DNA of 7,669 nt from an uncultured beta proteobacterium (GTDB taxonomy: Bacteria; Pseudomonadota; Gammaproteobacteria; Burkholderiales; Rhodocyclaceae), in assembly GCA_903930395.1 (NCBI GenBank), contig CAIYYE010000401.1:1-7669 (forward strand), written 5' to 3'. The notes beneath the pieces were generated by a model. It was not told the origin of the DNA. It ran no database searches and worked only from the letters and a program-made list of their open reading frames with translations. The position numbers and the translations under genes were made by a program. Positions 1 to 5,071 of this stretch are shown here, piece after piece (position 1 is the first letter of the stretch; each line of letters opens with the position of its first letter).

Positions 1-153
1 CGCTTCGTCGATGGCTTGCCGGGCCTGCCGGCCATACTCGTGACGACTCGACGCATTGCCGTACTGGCTTTCCAGCCAGGGCAACATCGCTGCCAGCACC
101 GCGGGGGCTAGCGGCGTCGTGGCATTGTGGTCGAGATAGACGGGGCGCAACAT
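1..153 (-). CDS. Cysteine desulfurase, NifS/IscS class, N-terminal 51 residues only (runs off left edge)
   Basis: PLP enzyme that removes sulfur from L-cysteine as an enzyme-bound persulfide for Fe-S cluster assembly. Only the first 51 codons are present, starting at the ATG whose complement is 151-153. The visible protein contains YLDHNATTPLAP (residues 6-17) and YGNASSRHEYGRQA (31-44), the conserved N-terminal signature of class V aminotransferase-fold desulfurases. The PLP lysine and active-site cysteine lie outside the window. It starts 8 bases after the iscR stop with no clear Shine-Dalgarno, so translation is probably coupled to iscR and the two genes share regulation. The LDHNATT motif and the MLPWLESQYGNASS stretch resemble NifS-type enzymes more than housekeeping IscS, which usually reads LDYSATTPVDP. 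It may therefore be a NifS-like paralogue lying ahead of the true iscS, so I give no symbol. Family call is firm; subfamily is inference. Confidence 0.88.
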   Translation of the reverse strand, partial: MLRPVYLDHNATTPLAPAVLAAMLPWLESQYGNASSRHEYGRQARQAIDEA

Positions 154-161
154 GATAGTTC

Positions 162-662
162 TCAGGCAATAGCCGGCATCTTGTCGCGACCGCCGCGAGC
201 TCTCGGTTGCGGACCAAGGCGCTTGTCCTCGAGGATGGCGGTACCCGCACCGCGCTTGGCCTTTTCCCGTTCGACGAGATCGGCCAGCGTTACGGAAGCG
301 AGGTAGTCGAACATCTTGGCGTTCAGCGTGGACCACAGGTCATGCGTCATGCAACGGTGCTCGTCATGGCAGTTCTCGCGACCGCCGCACTGGGTAGCGT
401 CGAGTTGTTCATCGACGGCCCGGATGATGTCGGCCACGGCCACCTGATCGAAAGGCCGGGCAATGCAGTAACCGCCACCGGGACCACGGACGCTGTCGAC
501 CAGATTGTGGCGACGCAACTTGCCAAACAACTGCTCCAGATAGGAGAGCGATATCCGCTGCCGTTCGCTAATGCTGGCCAGCGCCACCGGCCCTTCCTCG
601 CCACGCATGGCAAGATCCATCATGGCCGTGACGGCGAAACGTCCTTTGGTGGTCAAACGCAT
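162..662 (-). CDS. iscR: Rrf2-family Fe-S cluster regulator IscR
   Basis: Transcription factor that binds a [2Fe-2S] cluster and represses isc genes when clusters are plentiful. The protein has 166 residues (E. coli IscR has 162). It opens with MRLTTKGRFAVTAMMDLA, followed by a winged helix-turn-helix (about 28-65) with SISERQRISLSYLEQLF and wing RGPGGGY. Cluster ligands are Cys92, Cys98, Cys104 and His107, at the same residue numbers as in E. coli. Glu43, which in E. coli IscR restricts binding to cluster-loaded (type 1) sites, is also conserved, so type 1 operators should be sensed in the usual way. The C-terminal tail is rich in Arg, Gly and Lys. The ATG (complement 660-662) has a good AGGGG ribosome site (complement 669-673). 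The gene lies between cysE and the desulfurase, and two IscR-type operators precede it, which indicates autoregulation. Confidence 0.97.
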   Translation of the reverse strand: MRLTTKGRFAVTAMMDLAMRGEEGPVALASISERQRISLSYLEQLFGKLRRHNLVDSVRGPGGGYCIARPFDQVAVADIIRAVDEQLDATQCGGRENCHDEHRCMTHDLWSTLNAKMFDYLASVTLADLVEREKAKRGAGTAILEDKRLGPQPRARGGRDKMPAIA

Positions 663-668
663 TCTGAA

Positions 669-673
669 CCCCT
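669..673 (-). promoter_or_regulatory. Ribosome binding site of iscR
   Basis: AGGGG on the minus strand, 6 bases before the iscR ATG. It is the clearest Shine-Dalgarno in the left operon. It lets iscR be translated independently of cysE, in keeping with a separate internal promoter. Confidence 0.7.
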
Positions 674-677
674 GCTA

Positions 678-702
678 ATAACCTAGTGATGTAGTCAACT
701 AT
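678..702 (-). promoter_or_regulatory. Type 1 IscR operator, iscR-proximal copy
   Basis: This 25-base site matches the E. coli type 1 IscR motif (recalled as left arm ATASYYGACT, centre RWWWY, right arm AGTCRRSTAT) at 21 of 25 positions by hand count on the minus strand. The left arm is ATAGTTGACT and the right end is GGTTAT. It overlaps the -10 element of the proposed iscR promoter, so bound IscR would block RNA polymerase. It starts 29 bases from the second copy at 707-731 and shares an identical 10-base left arm with it. Site identity is from sequence match only. Confidence 0.72.
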
Positions 703-727
703 ATACAAACCAGACAAAATCAGTCAA
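698..727 (-). promoter_or_regulatory. Sigma70-type promoter for iscR, internal to the cysE-iscR operon
   Basis: On the minus strand, TTGACT (complement 722-727; 5 of 6 to TTGACA) is followed after 18 bases by TATAGT (complement 698-703; 5 of 6 to TATAAT). An alternative -10, TATATA at 700-705, gives a 16-base spacer. The -35 lies inside the last codons of cysE and within one IscR box; the -10 lies in the other. Transcription would start near position 690, leaving a leader of roughly 28 bases before iscR. Confidence 0.65.
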
Positions 728-731
728 CTAT
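707..731 (-). promoter_or_regulatory. Type 1 IscR operator overlapping the cysE stop codon
   Basis: Matches the recalled 25-base type 1 IscR motif at 22 of 25 positions on the minus strand: left arm ATAGTTGACT, centre GATTT, right arm beginning TGTC. The site covers the last three sense codons and the stop of cysE (720-731) and holds the -35 hexamer of the iscR promoter. Together with the copy at 678-702 it resembles the paired operator arrangement known upstream of E. coli iscR. Confidence 0.75.
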
Positions 732-1475
732 TTTGCTCAGGTATTTTGGATCAAAGGTATCGGACTGATCCACCTCCTGATCACACTTGACGCCCTGGGC
801 ATCCAGTTCCTTGACCAGCGACGCCAGGCGCCTATCGGTCTCGGCGGCATGATCGAGCAAGGCGTGGATGGCCTTGGCCAGCGGATCGTCCTGGTCGCGG
901 CCGACGGCATAGGCCGAAAAGCCCAGCTTCTCGGCTTGCGCTTCACGCTGACGGCTCTGCTCGGTATTGTCGAGAATCCGCGCCGGATTGCCGACGGCGG
1001 TCGATCCGGCCGGCAGCGCCTTGGTGACCACCGCATTGGAACCGACCTTGGCGCCGGCACCGATAATGATAGGCCCGAGCACTTTGGCGCCAGCCCCGAT
1101 CACCACGCCATTTTCCAGGGTCGGGTGACGCTTGCCCTTGTTCCATGAGGTACCACCCAGGGTCACGCCATGATAAAGCGTGACGTCATCGGCGATGACC
1201 GCCGTTTCGCCGATCACGACACCCATGCCGTGATCGATGAAAAAACGGCGACCGATGGTGGCGCCGGGGTGAATTTCAATGCCGGTCAGCATGCGCGACA
1301 GATGGGCTGTGAAGCGCCCCAGCCAGCGCAGGCGATGCCCCCACAGCCAGTGGGCCAGGCGGTGCATGATCAGGGCGTGAATGCCCGGGTAGCAGGTGAG
1401 CACCTCCCAGGAAGAGCGGGCGGCCGGATCGCGGTCAAAAACCGCACGGATGTCCTCACGCAGATACCGGAACAT
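720..1475 (-). CDS. cysE: Serine O-acetyltransferase, isc-operon type
   Basis: Transfers acetyl from acetyl-CoA to L-serine, giving O-acetylserine, the carbon skeleton for cysteine; cytoplasmic. The 251 residues comprise a short helical N-terminus (1-62), a left-handed beta-helix of hexapeptide repeats (about 63-165) and a helical C-terminal tail of about 80 residues. Catalytic landmarks are Asp81-His82 in FIDHGMG, His117 in KRHPTLE, and EIHPGATIG (67-75), where Glu67 stands where E. coli has Asp143. The N-terminal domain is shorter than in E. coli CysE (273 residues). The tail ends KIVD rather than in the terminal Ile that docks into CysK. The ATG (complement 1473-1475) has AGGGAG 10 bases upstream. 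Placement directly before iscR and a desulfurase matches the cysE2-isc arrangement known in Azotobacter and relatives and suggests a dedicated role in supplying cysteine for Fe-S assembly. An IscR box lies in its promoter. Confidence 0.95.
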   Translation of the reverse strand: MFRYLREDIRAVFDRDPAARSSWEVLTCYPGIHALIMHRLAHWLWGHRLRWLGRFTAHLSRMLTGIEIHPGATIGRRFFIDHGMGVVIGETAVIADDVTLYHGVTLGGTSWNKGKRHPTLENGVVIGAGAKVLGPIIIGAGAKVGSNAVVTKALPAGSTAVGNPARILDNTEQSRQREAQAEKLGFSAYAVGRDQDDPLAKAIHALLDHAAETDRRLASLVKELDAQGVKCDQEVDQSDTFDPKYLSKIVD

Positions 1476-1485
1476 GAAACCTGAT

Positions 1486-1491
1486 CTCCCT
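1486..1491 (-). promoter_or_regulatory. Ribosome binding site of cysE
   Basis: AGGGAG on the minus strand, 10 bases before the cysE ATG. The spacing is slightly long but the match to the anti-Shine-Dalgarno is good. It supports the start at 1475. Confidence 0.6.
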
Positions 1492-1506
1492 GTTGATTGG
1501 AGGGCG

Positions 1507-1535
1507 ATTTTAGAATACTCGACTGAATTTGTCAG
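1507..1535 (-). promoter_or_regulatory. Sigma70-type promoter of the cysE-iscR-desulfurase operon
   Basis: On the minus strand, CTGACA (complement 1530-1535; 5 of 6 to the -35 consensus) is followed after exactly 17 bases by TAAAAT (complement 1507-1512; 5 of 6 to the -10 consensus). A start near 1500 would give a leader of about 25 bases containing the AGGGAG ribosome site. The whole spacer is occupied by an IscR-type operator, implying repression by steric block. Confidence 0.75.
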
Positions 1536-1539
1536 CTAT
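1515..1539 (-). promoter_or_regulatory. Type 1 IscR operator in the cysE promoter
   Basis: This is the best IscR-type site in the window: 24 of 25 positions fit the recalled type 1 motif on the minus strand, with left arm ATAGCTGACA, centre AATTC and right arm AGTCGAGTAT. The arms form an imperfect palindrome, as expected for a homodimer. It covers the -35 hexamer and nearly the whole spacer of the cysE promoter, so it should place the entire operon, cysE included, under Fe-S-dependent repression. Confidence 0.82.
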
Positions 1540-1561
1540 TTTTCGGCAGTCATGCAGACCT

Positions 1562-1603
1562 AAACGCCAACAAACACGGACTTTCTGTGGCGTTTTTACG
1601 CCA
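1562..1603. repeat. Cluster of three complementary arms; possible weak terminator
   Basis: AAACGCCA (1562-1569) can pair with TGGCGTTT (1588-1595), an 8-base-pair stem with an 18-base loop. The same middle arm can instead pair with ACGCCA (1598-1603), a 6-base-pair stem with loop TTTT. The two folds exclude each other. It lies just after the ankyrin gene and upstream of the cysE promoter, so it could end the six-gene operon. However, on that (minus) strand the larger stem is followed only by its own three T residues and then AGG, so intrinsic termination would be weak. On the plus strand a five-T run follows the larger stem, but no plus-strand gene ends here. Confidence 0.35.
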
Positions 1604-1623
1604 TTCAGGGCACGAATCCGGTT

Positions 1624-2292
1624 TTACCGGACTTCGATACTGACAGTTTTGCCCGATTTGCCGCCAGCCTTGCGAATCAGGTCAGCGATGTCCGTGTTGT
1701 TGAAGCGCATCGCTATATCGAGCGCCGTCTCGCCGGTATCGACGGCAAGCCCAAGATTGGCCTGATGGGCGATGAGGAGTCGGACGATATCGATATGCCC
1801 GCCCCGCGAGGCCGCAATCAGCGGGGTCGTGCCGTTTTCGGAGGGCAGATTGACGTCAGCGCCCGCCTTGATGAGCAGCCGGGCGATATCGACATGGCCG
1901 CTGAATGCCGCATAAGCCAGGGGAGTCCAGCCCTGCATGTTGACCGCTGCACCGCCAGCCAGCAGCAACTCGACAATTTTCTGATGGCCGCGAAATGCGG
2001 CCAGACGCAGCGCCGTGTCACCTGACGCATTACGGGCATTCAGCTTGGCCCGGTTACGAACGAGGAAATCGACCATTTCGACACGTCCATCGCGGGCTGC
2101 CAGCATCAACAGCGTATTGCCGTCGATATCGGTGGTATCGATGGAGGCCCCCCTGGCCATGAGCCTGGAGATTTCATCGACATCGCCCATCTTGGCGGAG
2201 GTGATCAGGTCGTCATAGGTGGCAGCACCGGCAATAGCAGGCACAGCAAGGGCCAAAGCAACAAGCAAGCGGAGTTTTTTAGCGATTTTCAT
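1624..2292 (-). CDS. Exported ankyrin-repeat protein
   Basis: Protein-binding scaffold of unknown partner. The first 24 residues of this 222-residue protein form a classic Sec signal peptide: a basic start with MKIAKK, a hydrophobic core LLVALALAVPAIAG, and probable cleavage after AGA or AGAA. The mature protein is therefore expected in the periplasm. The rest is about six ankyrin repeats, with GxT turn motifs starting at residues 58, 91, 121, 154 and 187 and an N-terminal capping repeat from about 26. Spacing is 33 residues except between 91 and 121, which is 30, so one inter-repeat hairpin is three residues short. The C-terminus (208-222) is basic and not repeat-like. Its ATG overlaps the preceding stop by 4 bases (ATGA), so it is translated with the TatD gene. 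Periplasmic ankyrin proteins are known (for example AnkB, which supports catalase in Pseudomonas), but nothing here points to that partner. Confidence 0.9.
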   Translation of the reverse strand: MKIAKKLRLLVALALAVPAIAGAATYDDLITSAKMGDVDEISRLMARGASIDTTDIDGNTLLMLAARDGRVEMVDFLVRNRAKLNARNASGDTALRLAAFRGHQKIVELLLAGGAAVNMQGWTPLAYAAFSGHVDIARLLIKAGADVNLPSENGTTPLIAASRGGHIDIVRLLIAHQANLGLAVDTGETALDIAMRFNNTDIADLIRKAGGKSGKTVSIEVR

Positions 2293-3062
2293 GGCCGTTT
2301 TGCGCCCTTGAACAATGAAAAGAAATTATCGGTCGTCGCCGCATGAACGACATCGATGCTGAGCCCACGTAGCCTGGCGATTTCCTCGGCGACATAGCGC
2401 ACGTAAGCCGGCTCGTTGGGCTTGCCGCGATACGGGGCGGGCGCCAGGTAAGGCGAGTCTGTTTCAACGAGCAGGCGATCGAGCGGACACTTTTGCGCCA
2501 CTTCCTTGACGATGGTTGCGTTCTTGAAGGTGACGATGCCGGAAAACGAGAGGTAGAAGCCGAGGTCAAGCGCCAGCCGGGCGATCTCCCAATTTTCGGT
2601 AAAGCAGTGCATGACACCACCGACCGCATCGGCACCCTCTTCTTTCAGAACACGCAGCGTATCGACCGCGGAATCGCGGGTATGCACGACCAGCGGCTTG
2701 CCGCAACGCCGGGCGGCACGAATATGGGTGCGGAAACGCTCACGCTGCCATTCCGGCTTGTCTTTCTGCCAATAATAGTCGAGCCCGGTTTCGCCGATGG
2801 CAATCACCCTGGGATGCGCGGCGAGCGCCAGAAGCCTGTCTTCATCGGGCTCTTCGACATCCGTATATTCAGGATGAACACCGACCGTGGCATACAGCTG
2901 GGCATGCTGTTCGGCCAGGGCGATGACCTGCGGGAAGTCTTCCAGATTGACACCGATGCAGACGGCCAGATCGACCTGGTTTTCCTGCATGCGCTGCAGG
3001 ACTTCCGGCATGCGCTGGACCAGATCGGGAAAATCAAGGTGACAATGGGAGTCGACCAGCAT
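2289..3062 (-). CDS. ycfH: TatD-family metal-dependent hydrolase (YcfH-like)
   Basis: Amidohydrolase-fold TIM barrel, 257 residues, the usual family length. Family members act as Mg-dependent DNases or 3'-5' exonucleases and may help repair DNA or quality-control D-amino acids. The TatD name is historical and does not imply a role in Tat export. Metal and active-site residues visible are His6 and His8 (DSHCHLDFP), Glu91 (GETGLDYYW), His127 (VVHTRD), His152 (MHCFTE) and Asp202 (LVETDSPYLAP), all in expected order. The start at MLVDSHCHLD is fixed by the family N-terminus even though no good ribosome site is visible. It begins 9 bases after the pilZ stop. Downstream it overlaps the ankyrin gene by 4 bases. 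The order tmk-holB-ycfH is the same as in E. coli, with pilZ inserted. Confidence 0.95.
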   Translation of the reverse strand: MLVDSHCHLDFPDLVQRMPEVLQRMQENQVDLAVCIGVNLEDFPQVIALAEQHAQLYATVGVHPEYTDVEEPDEDRLLALAAHPRVIAIGETGLDYYWQKDKPEWQRERFRTHIRAARRCGKPLVVHTRDSAVDTLRVLKEEGADAVGGVMHCFTENWEIARLALDLGFYLSFSGIVTFKNATIVKEVAQKCPLDRLLVETDSPYLAPAPYRGKPNEPAYVRYVAEEIARLRGLSIDVVHAATTDNFFSLFKGAKRP

Positions 3063-3071
3063 GGCGGTCGG

Positions 3072-3434
3072 TCAGAGCGTGTGCGTGGGGCGTGCCGACT
3101 GCATGACGCCGCCGAGCAGGCCTTCGATCTTGCGCCGGGCTTCCTGGCCGCTTTCGTCATTGTTGAAATGCACGCCGATACCCTGCGCCCGACCATTCTG
3201 GGCGCCGGCCGGGGTGATCCAGACGACGGTGCCGGCAATCGGCAACTTGGCGGGGTCATCCATCAGCGAGAGCAACATGAAGACTTCGTCGCCGATGGTG
3301 TAGCTGCGGGTCGTCGGAATGAAGATGCCGCCGCTGCGCAGGTGCGGCATGAAGGCCGCGTAAAGCGCGGATTTCGAATTGATATTGAGCGAAAGAACGC
3401 TGGGGCGTTGCGGAGCGGGTTTTGCTTCACTCAT
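3072..3434 (-). CDS. pilZ: Type IV pilus assembly protein PilZ
   Basis: Small cytoplasmic protein (120 residues) needed for type IV pilus assembly, known in pseudomonads and xanthomonads to act through PilB and FimX. It is the founding single-domain PilZ type. Visible landmarks are SLNINSKSALYAAFMPHLRS (15-34), GGIFIPTT (35-42), a beta-barrel core with GDEVFMLLSLMDDPAKLPI, the VVWITPAGAQ stretch (70-79), GIGVHF and a C-terminal PTHTL. The RxxxR and D/NxSxxG signatures of c-di-GMP-binding PilZ domains are absent, as in P. aeruginosa PilZ, so direct c-di-GMP binding is unlikely. The location between holB and a TatD hydrolase is the same as in P. aeruginosa. It starts 6 bases after the holB stop with no strong ribosome site, suggesting coupled translation. 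The gene implies a piliated host, although no other pil genes are in the window. Confidence 0.95.
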   Translation of the reverse strand: MSEAKPAPQRPSVLSLNINSKSALYAAFMPHLRSGGIFIPTTRSYTIGDEVFMLLSLMDDPAKLPIAGTVVWITPAGAQNGRAQGIGVHFNNDESGQEARRKIEGLLGGVMQSARPTHTL

Positions 3435-3440
3435 CGTTGA

Positions 3441-4460
3441 TCAATTGGCAAACAGGGCTCGATAGTCCAGTAAAAGGCTTTCCAGGAAGAGGCGCGCATT
3501 GAGCGGCTGCTCGGCCTCCTGGCGGCGGGTAATGAGCGCCCGATACGACTGGATCAGGCGTGCAGCAGGAATCATATCAGCCAAGCCGGCGATAATCGCT
3601 TGTTGCGGCAGAAAATATCGGACCGACAGGCCATTTTTGGCCAGCGTCAGATCGACCAGCCATTTCTGCAAAGCTTCGGTCACGTGCTTCAGGGCCACCT
3701 TGCCCTTGCTGTCCTTGACCGCCTTTTCGAGCTCAGCCGCAATGGCCAGCGGATCGCCCTTACGGCCGCTGCCCAATCGAGCAGTCAGCAACTCAAGCCA
3801 CGCCCCCTGCCCGGATGCCGCCATCTCCATGGCCAAGCCTGGCGAACCACCGGCCAGCGCCAGCCAGCGTTCAGCCTGGGCGATACCTTCATCGGCCAGG
3901 ACTTTTTCCGCCAGCTTGAACGAAGGCACCGGCACAGGGACCACCTGACAACGACTGCGAATGGTGGGCAGCAAGCGCATTGGCTCACTCGAAACCATTA
4001 AAAACAAGGTATCTGGCGCTGGTTCTTCAAGTGTTTTAAGAAGTGAATTTGCGGTACTGCGATTCATCGCCTCGGTCGGATTGACGAGAATGATCCTTAG
4101 CCCGCCGCGATGGGTGCCGATGTTGAAAAACTCGTCGAGACCGCGCACCTGATCGATGGTGATCTGCTGGCTGGGTTTCTTCTTGCCGTCTTCGACCTCG
4201 ACGTCATCACCCAGCGCATCGGGCTGCAGCAGGCGAAAATCGGGATGATTGCCCTGCTCGAACCAGTTACAGGCCAGGCACTTGCCACAGGCCAGTCCGT
4301 CCATCGTCGGCGACTCGCAGAGCAGGCTGGCGGCAAAACGACGCGCCAGTTCATACTTTCCCAGGCCCTTCTGACCGACCAGCAACAAGGCGTGCGGCAA
4401 CTGCCGGCGCCTTGCCTGCAAGCCTGACCAAACCTTGGAGTGAAGATCAATAACGTTCAT
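3441..4460 (-). CDS. holB: DNA polymerase III clamp loader subunit delta prime
   Basis: Subunit of the clamp loader that opens and places the beta sliding clamp on primed DNA. The chosen ATG (complement 4458-4460) overlaps the tmk stop as ATGA and gives 339 residues (E. coli has 334). An in-frame TTG six bases upstream is possible but less likely. The AAA+ fold shows a P-loop, GQKGLGK (29-35), then a zinc module with Cys48, Cys58, Cys61 and Cys64 (CGKCLAC), and the SRC motif IRSRC (Ser169-Arg170-Cys171) that supplies the arginine finger to the neighbouring subunit. The Walker B region reads [11 protein letters not shown], lacking the acidic pair, consistent with a non-hydrolysing delta prime. 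Unlike E. coli, the P-loop lysine is kept, but it is followed by Tyr instead of Ser/Thr. The C-terminal third (about 235-339) is the helical collar domain. Confidence 0.96.
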   Translation of the reverse strand: MNVIDLHSKVWSGLQARRRQLPHALLLVGQKGLGKYELARRFAASLLCESPTMDGLACGKCLACNWFEQGNHPDFRLLQPDALGDDVEVEDGKKKPSQQITIDQVRGLDEFFNIGTHRGGLRIILVNPTEAMNRSTANSLLKTLEEPAPDTLFLMVSSEPMRLLPTIRSRCQVVPVPVPSFKLAEKVLADEGIAQAERWLALAGGSPGLAMEMAASGQGAWLELLTARLGSGRKGDPLAIAAELEKAVKDSKGKVALKHVTEALQKWLVDLTLAKNGLSVRYFLPQQAIIAGLADMIPAARLIQSYRALITRRQEAEQPLNARLFLESLLLDYRALFAN

Positions 4461-5071
4461 AAACAAGTTGATGCAATAATTTGTTCAAGTTGTTTGCGAA
4501 TATTTTCCAGGGTGTTATCGGCATTGACAATGCGTATTCTACCGGGGCTGGTGTGCGCTCTTTCGAGATAAGCCTGACGGACGCGCTCATGAAAATCGAC
4601 ACGCTCCTGCTCGAACTTGTCGAGCACCCGATTGGCCAGCACAATGCGCTCGCGGGCGATGTCGAGCGGCAGGTCGAAGAGGAGCGTGAGGTCGGGCTGC
4701 AGATGGCCATGCACCCAGTGCTCCAGGGTCAGGAACTTGGACCGATCCAGGCCCCGGCCACCGCCCTGATAGGCGTAGGTGGCATCGCTGAAGCGGTCGC
4801 AGATCACCCATTCGCCCCGTGCCAGCGCCGGCTCGATCAACTTCGCCAGATGTTCGCGACGGGCTGCAAACATGAGCAGGGTTTCCGTCTCAAGGTGCAT
4901 GGGATCGTTGAGCAGCAATTCCCGCAGCTTTTCACCCAGTTCGGTGCCGCCCGGTTCGCGCGTCACCTGGACAACCATGCCGCGTTCGCGCAGGAATGCT
5001 GCCAGCCATTCGACATGGCTGCTCTTGCCGGCGCCGTCTATGCCCTCGAAAGTGATGAATTTACCGTTCAC
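4457..5071 (-). CDS. tmk: Thymidylate kinase (dTMP kinase)
   Basis: Phosphorylates dTMP to dTDP with ATP, an essential step to dTTP; cytoplasmic. The length of 204 residues is typical. It shows the P-loop [11 protein letters not shown] (8-18), the substrate loop [11 protein letters not shown] (37-47), the DRF motif at 92-94 ([13 protein letters not shown]) and a LID with GGGRGLD (103-109). The basic residue lies in the LID rather than in the P-loop, which marks the E. coli-like (type II) class. The start codon is GTG (complement 5069-5071), sharing GTGA with the mltG stop, preceded by a good GAGGGG ribosome site about 8 bases upstream. Its own stop overlaps the holB ATG. The neighbourhood mltG-tmk-holB is conserved across proteobacteria and groups envelope growth with replication supply. 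Confidence 0.97.
   Translation of the reverse strand: MNGKFITFEGIDGAGKSSHVEWLAAFLRERGMVVQVTREPGGTELGEKLRELLLNDPMHLETETLLMFAARREHLAKLIEPALARGEWVICDRFSDATYAYQGGGRGLDRSKFLTLEHWVHGHLQPDLTLLFDLPLDIARERIVLANRVLDKFEQERVDFHERVRQAYLERAHTSPGRIRIVNADNTLENIRKQLEQIIASTCL

Noticed and set aside
1529..1765. Small plus-strand open frame over the spacer and the ankyrin gene end
   Set aside because: No ribosome site, low-complexity composition, overlaps the ankyrin gene antisense and the cysE operator.
3072..3434. PilZ as a c-di-GMP receptor
   Set aside because: The RxxxR and D/NxSxxG binding signatures are absent; it matches the non-binding founding PilZ type and the matching gene position.
2493..3440. A 315-codon open frame on the plus strand opposite ycfH and pilZ
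   Set aside because: Antisense shadow; both genes on the other strand have full family motifs, and this frame's product resembles nothing recognisable.
4461..4466. Alternative TTG start of holB two codons upstream
   Set aside because: The ATG at 4460 forms a standard ATGA overlap with the tmk stop and is the preferred codon; the TTG has no ribosome site of its own.
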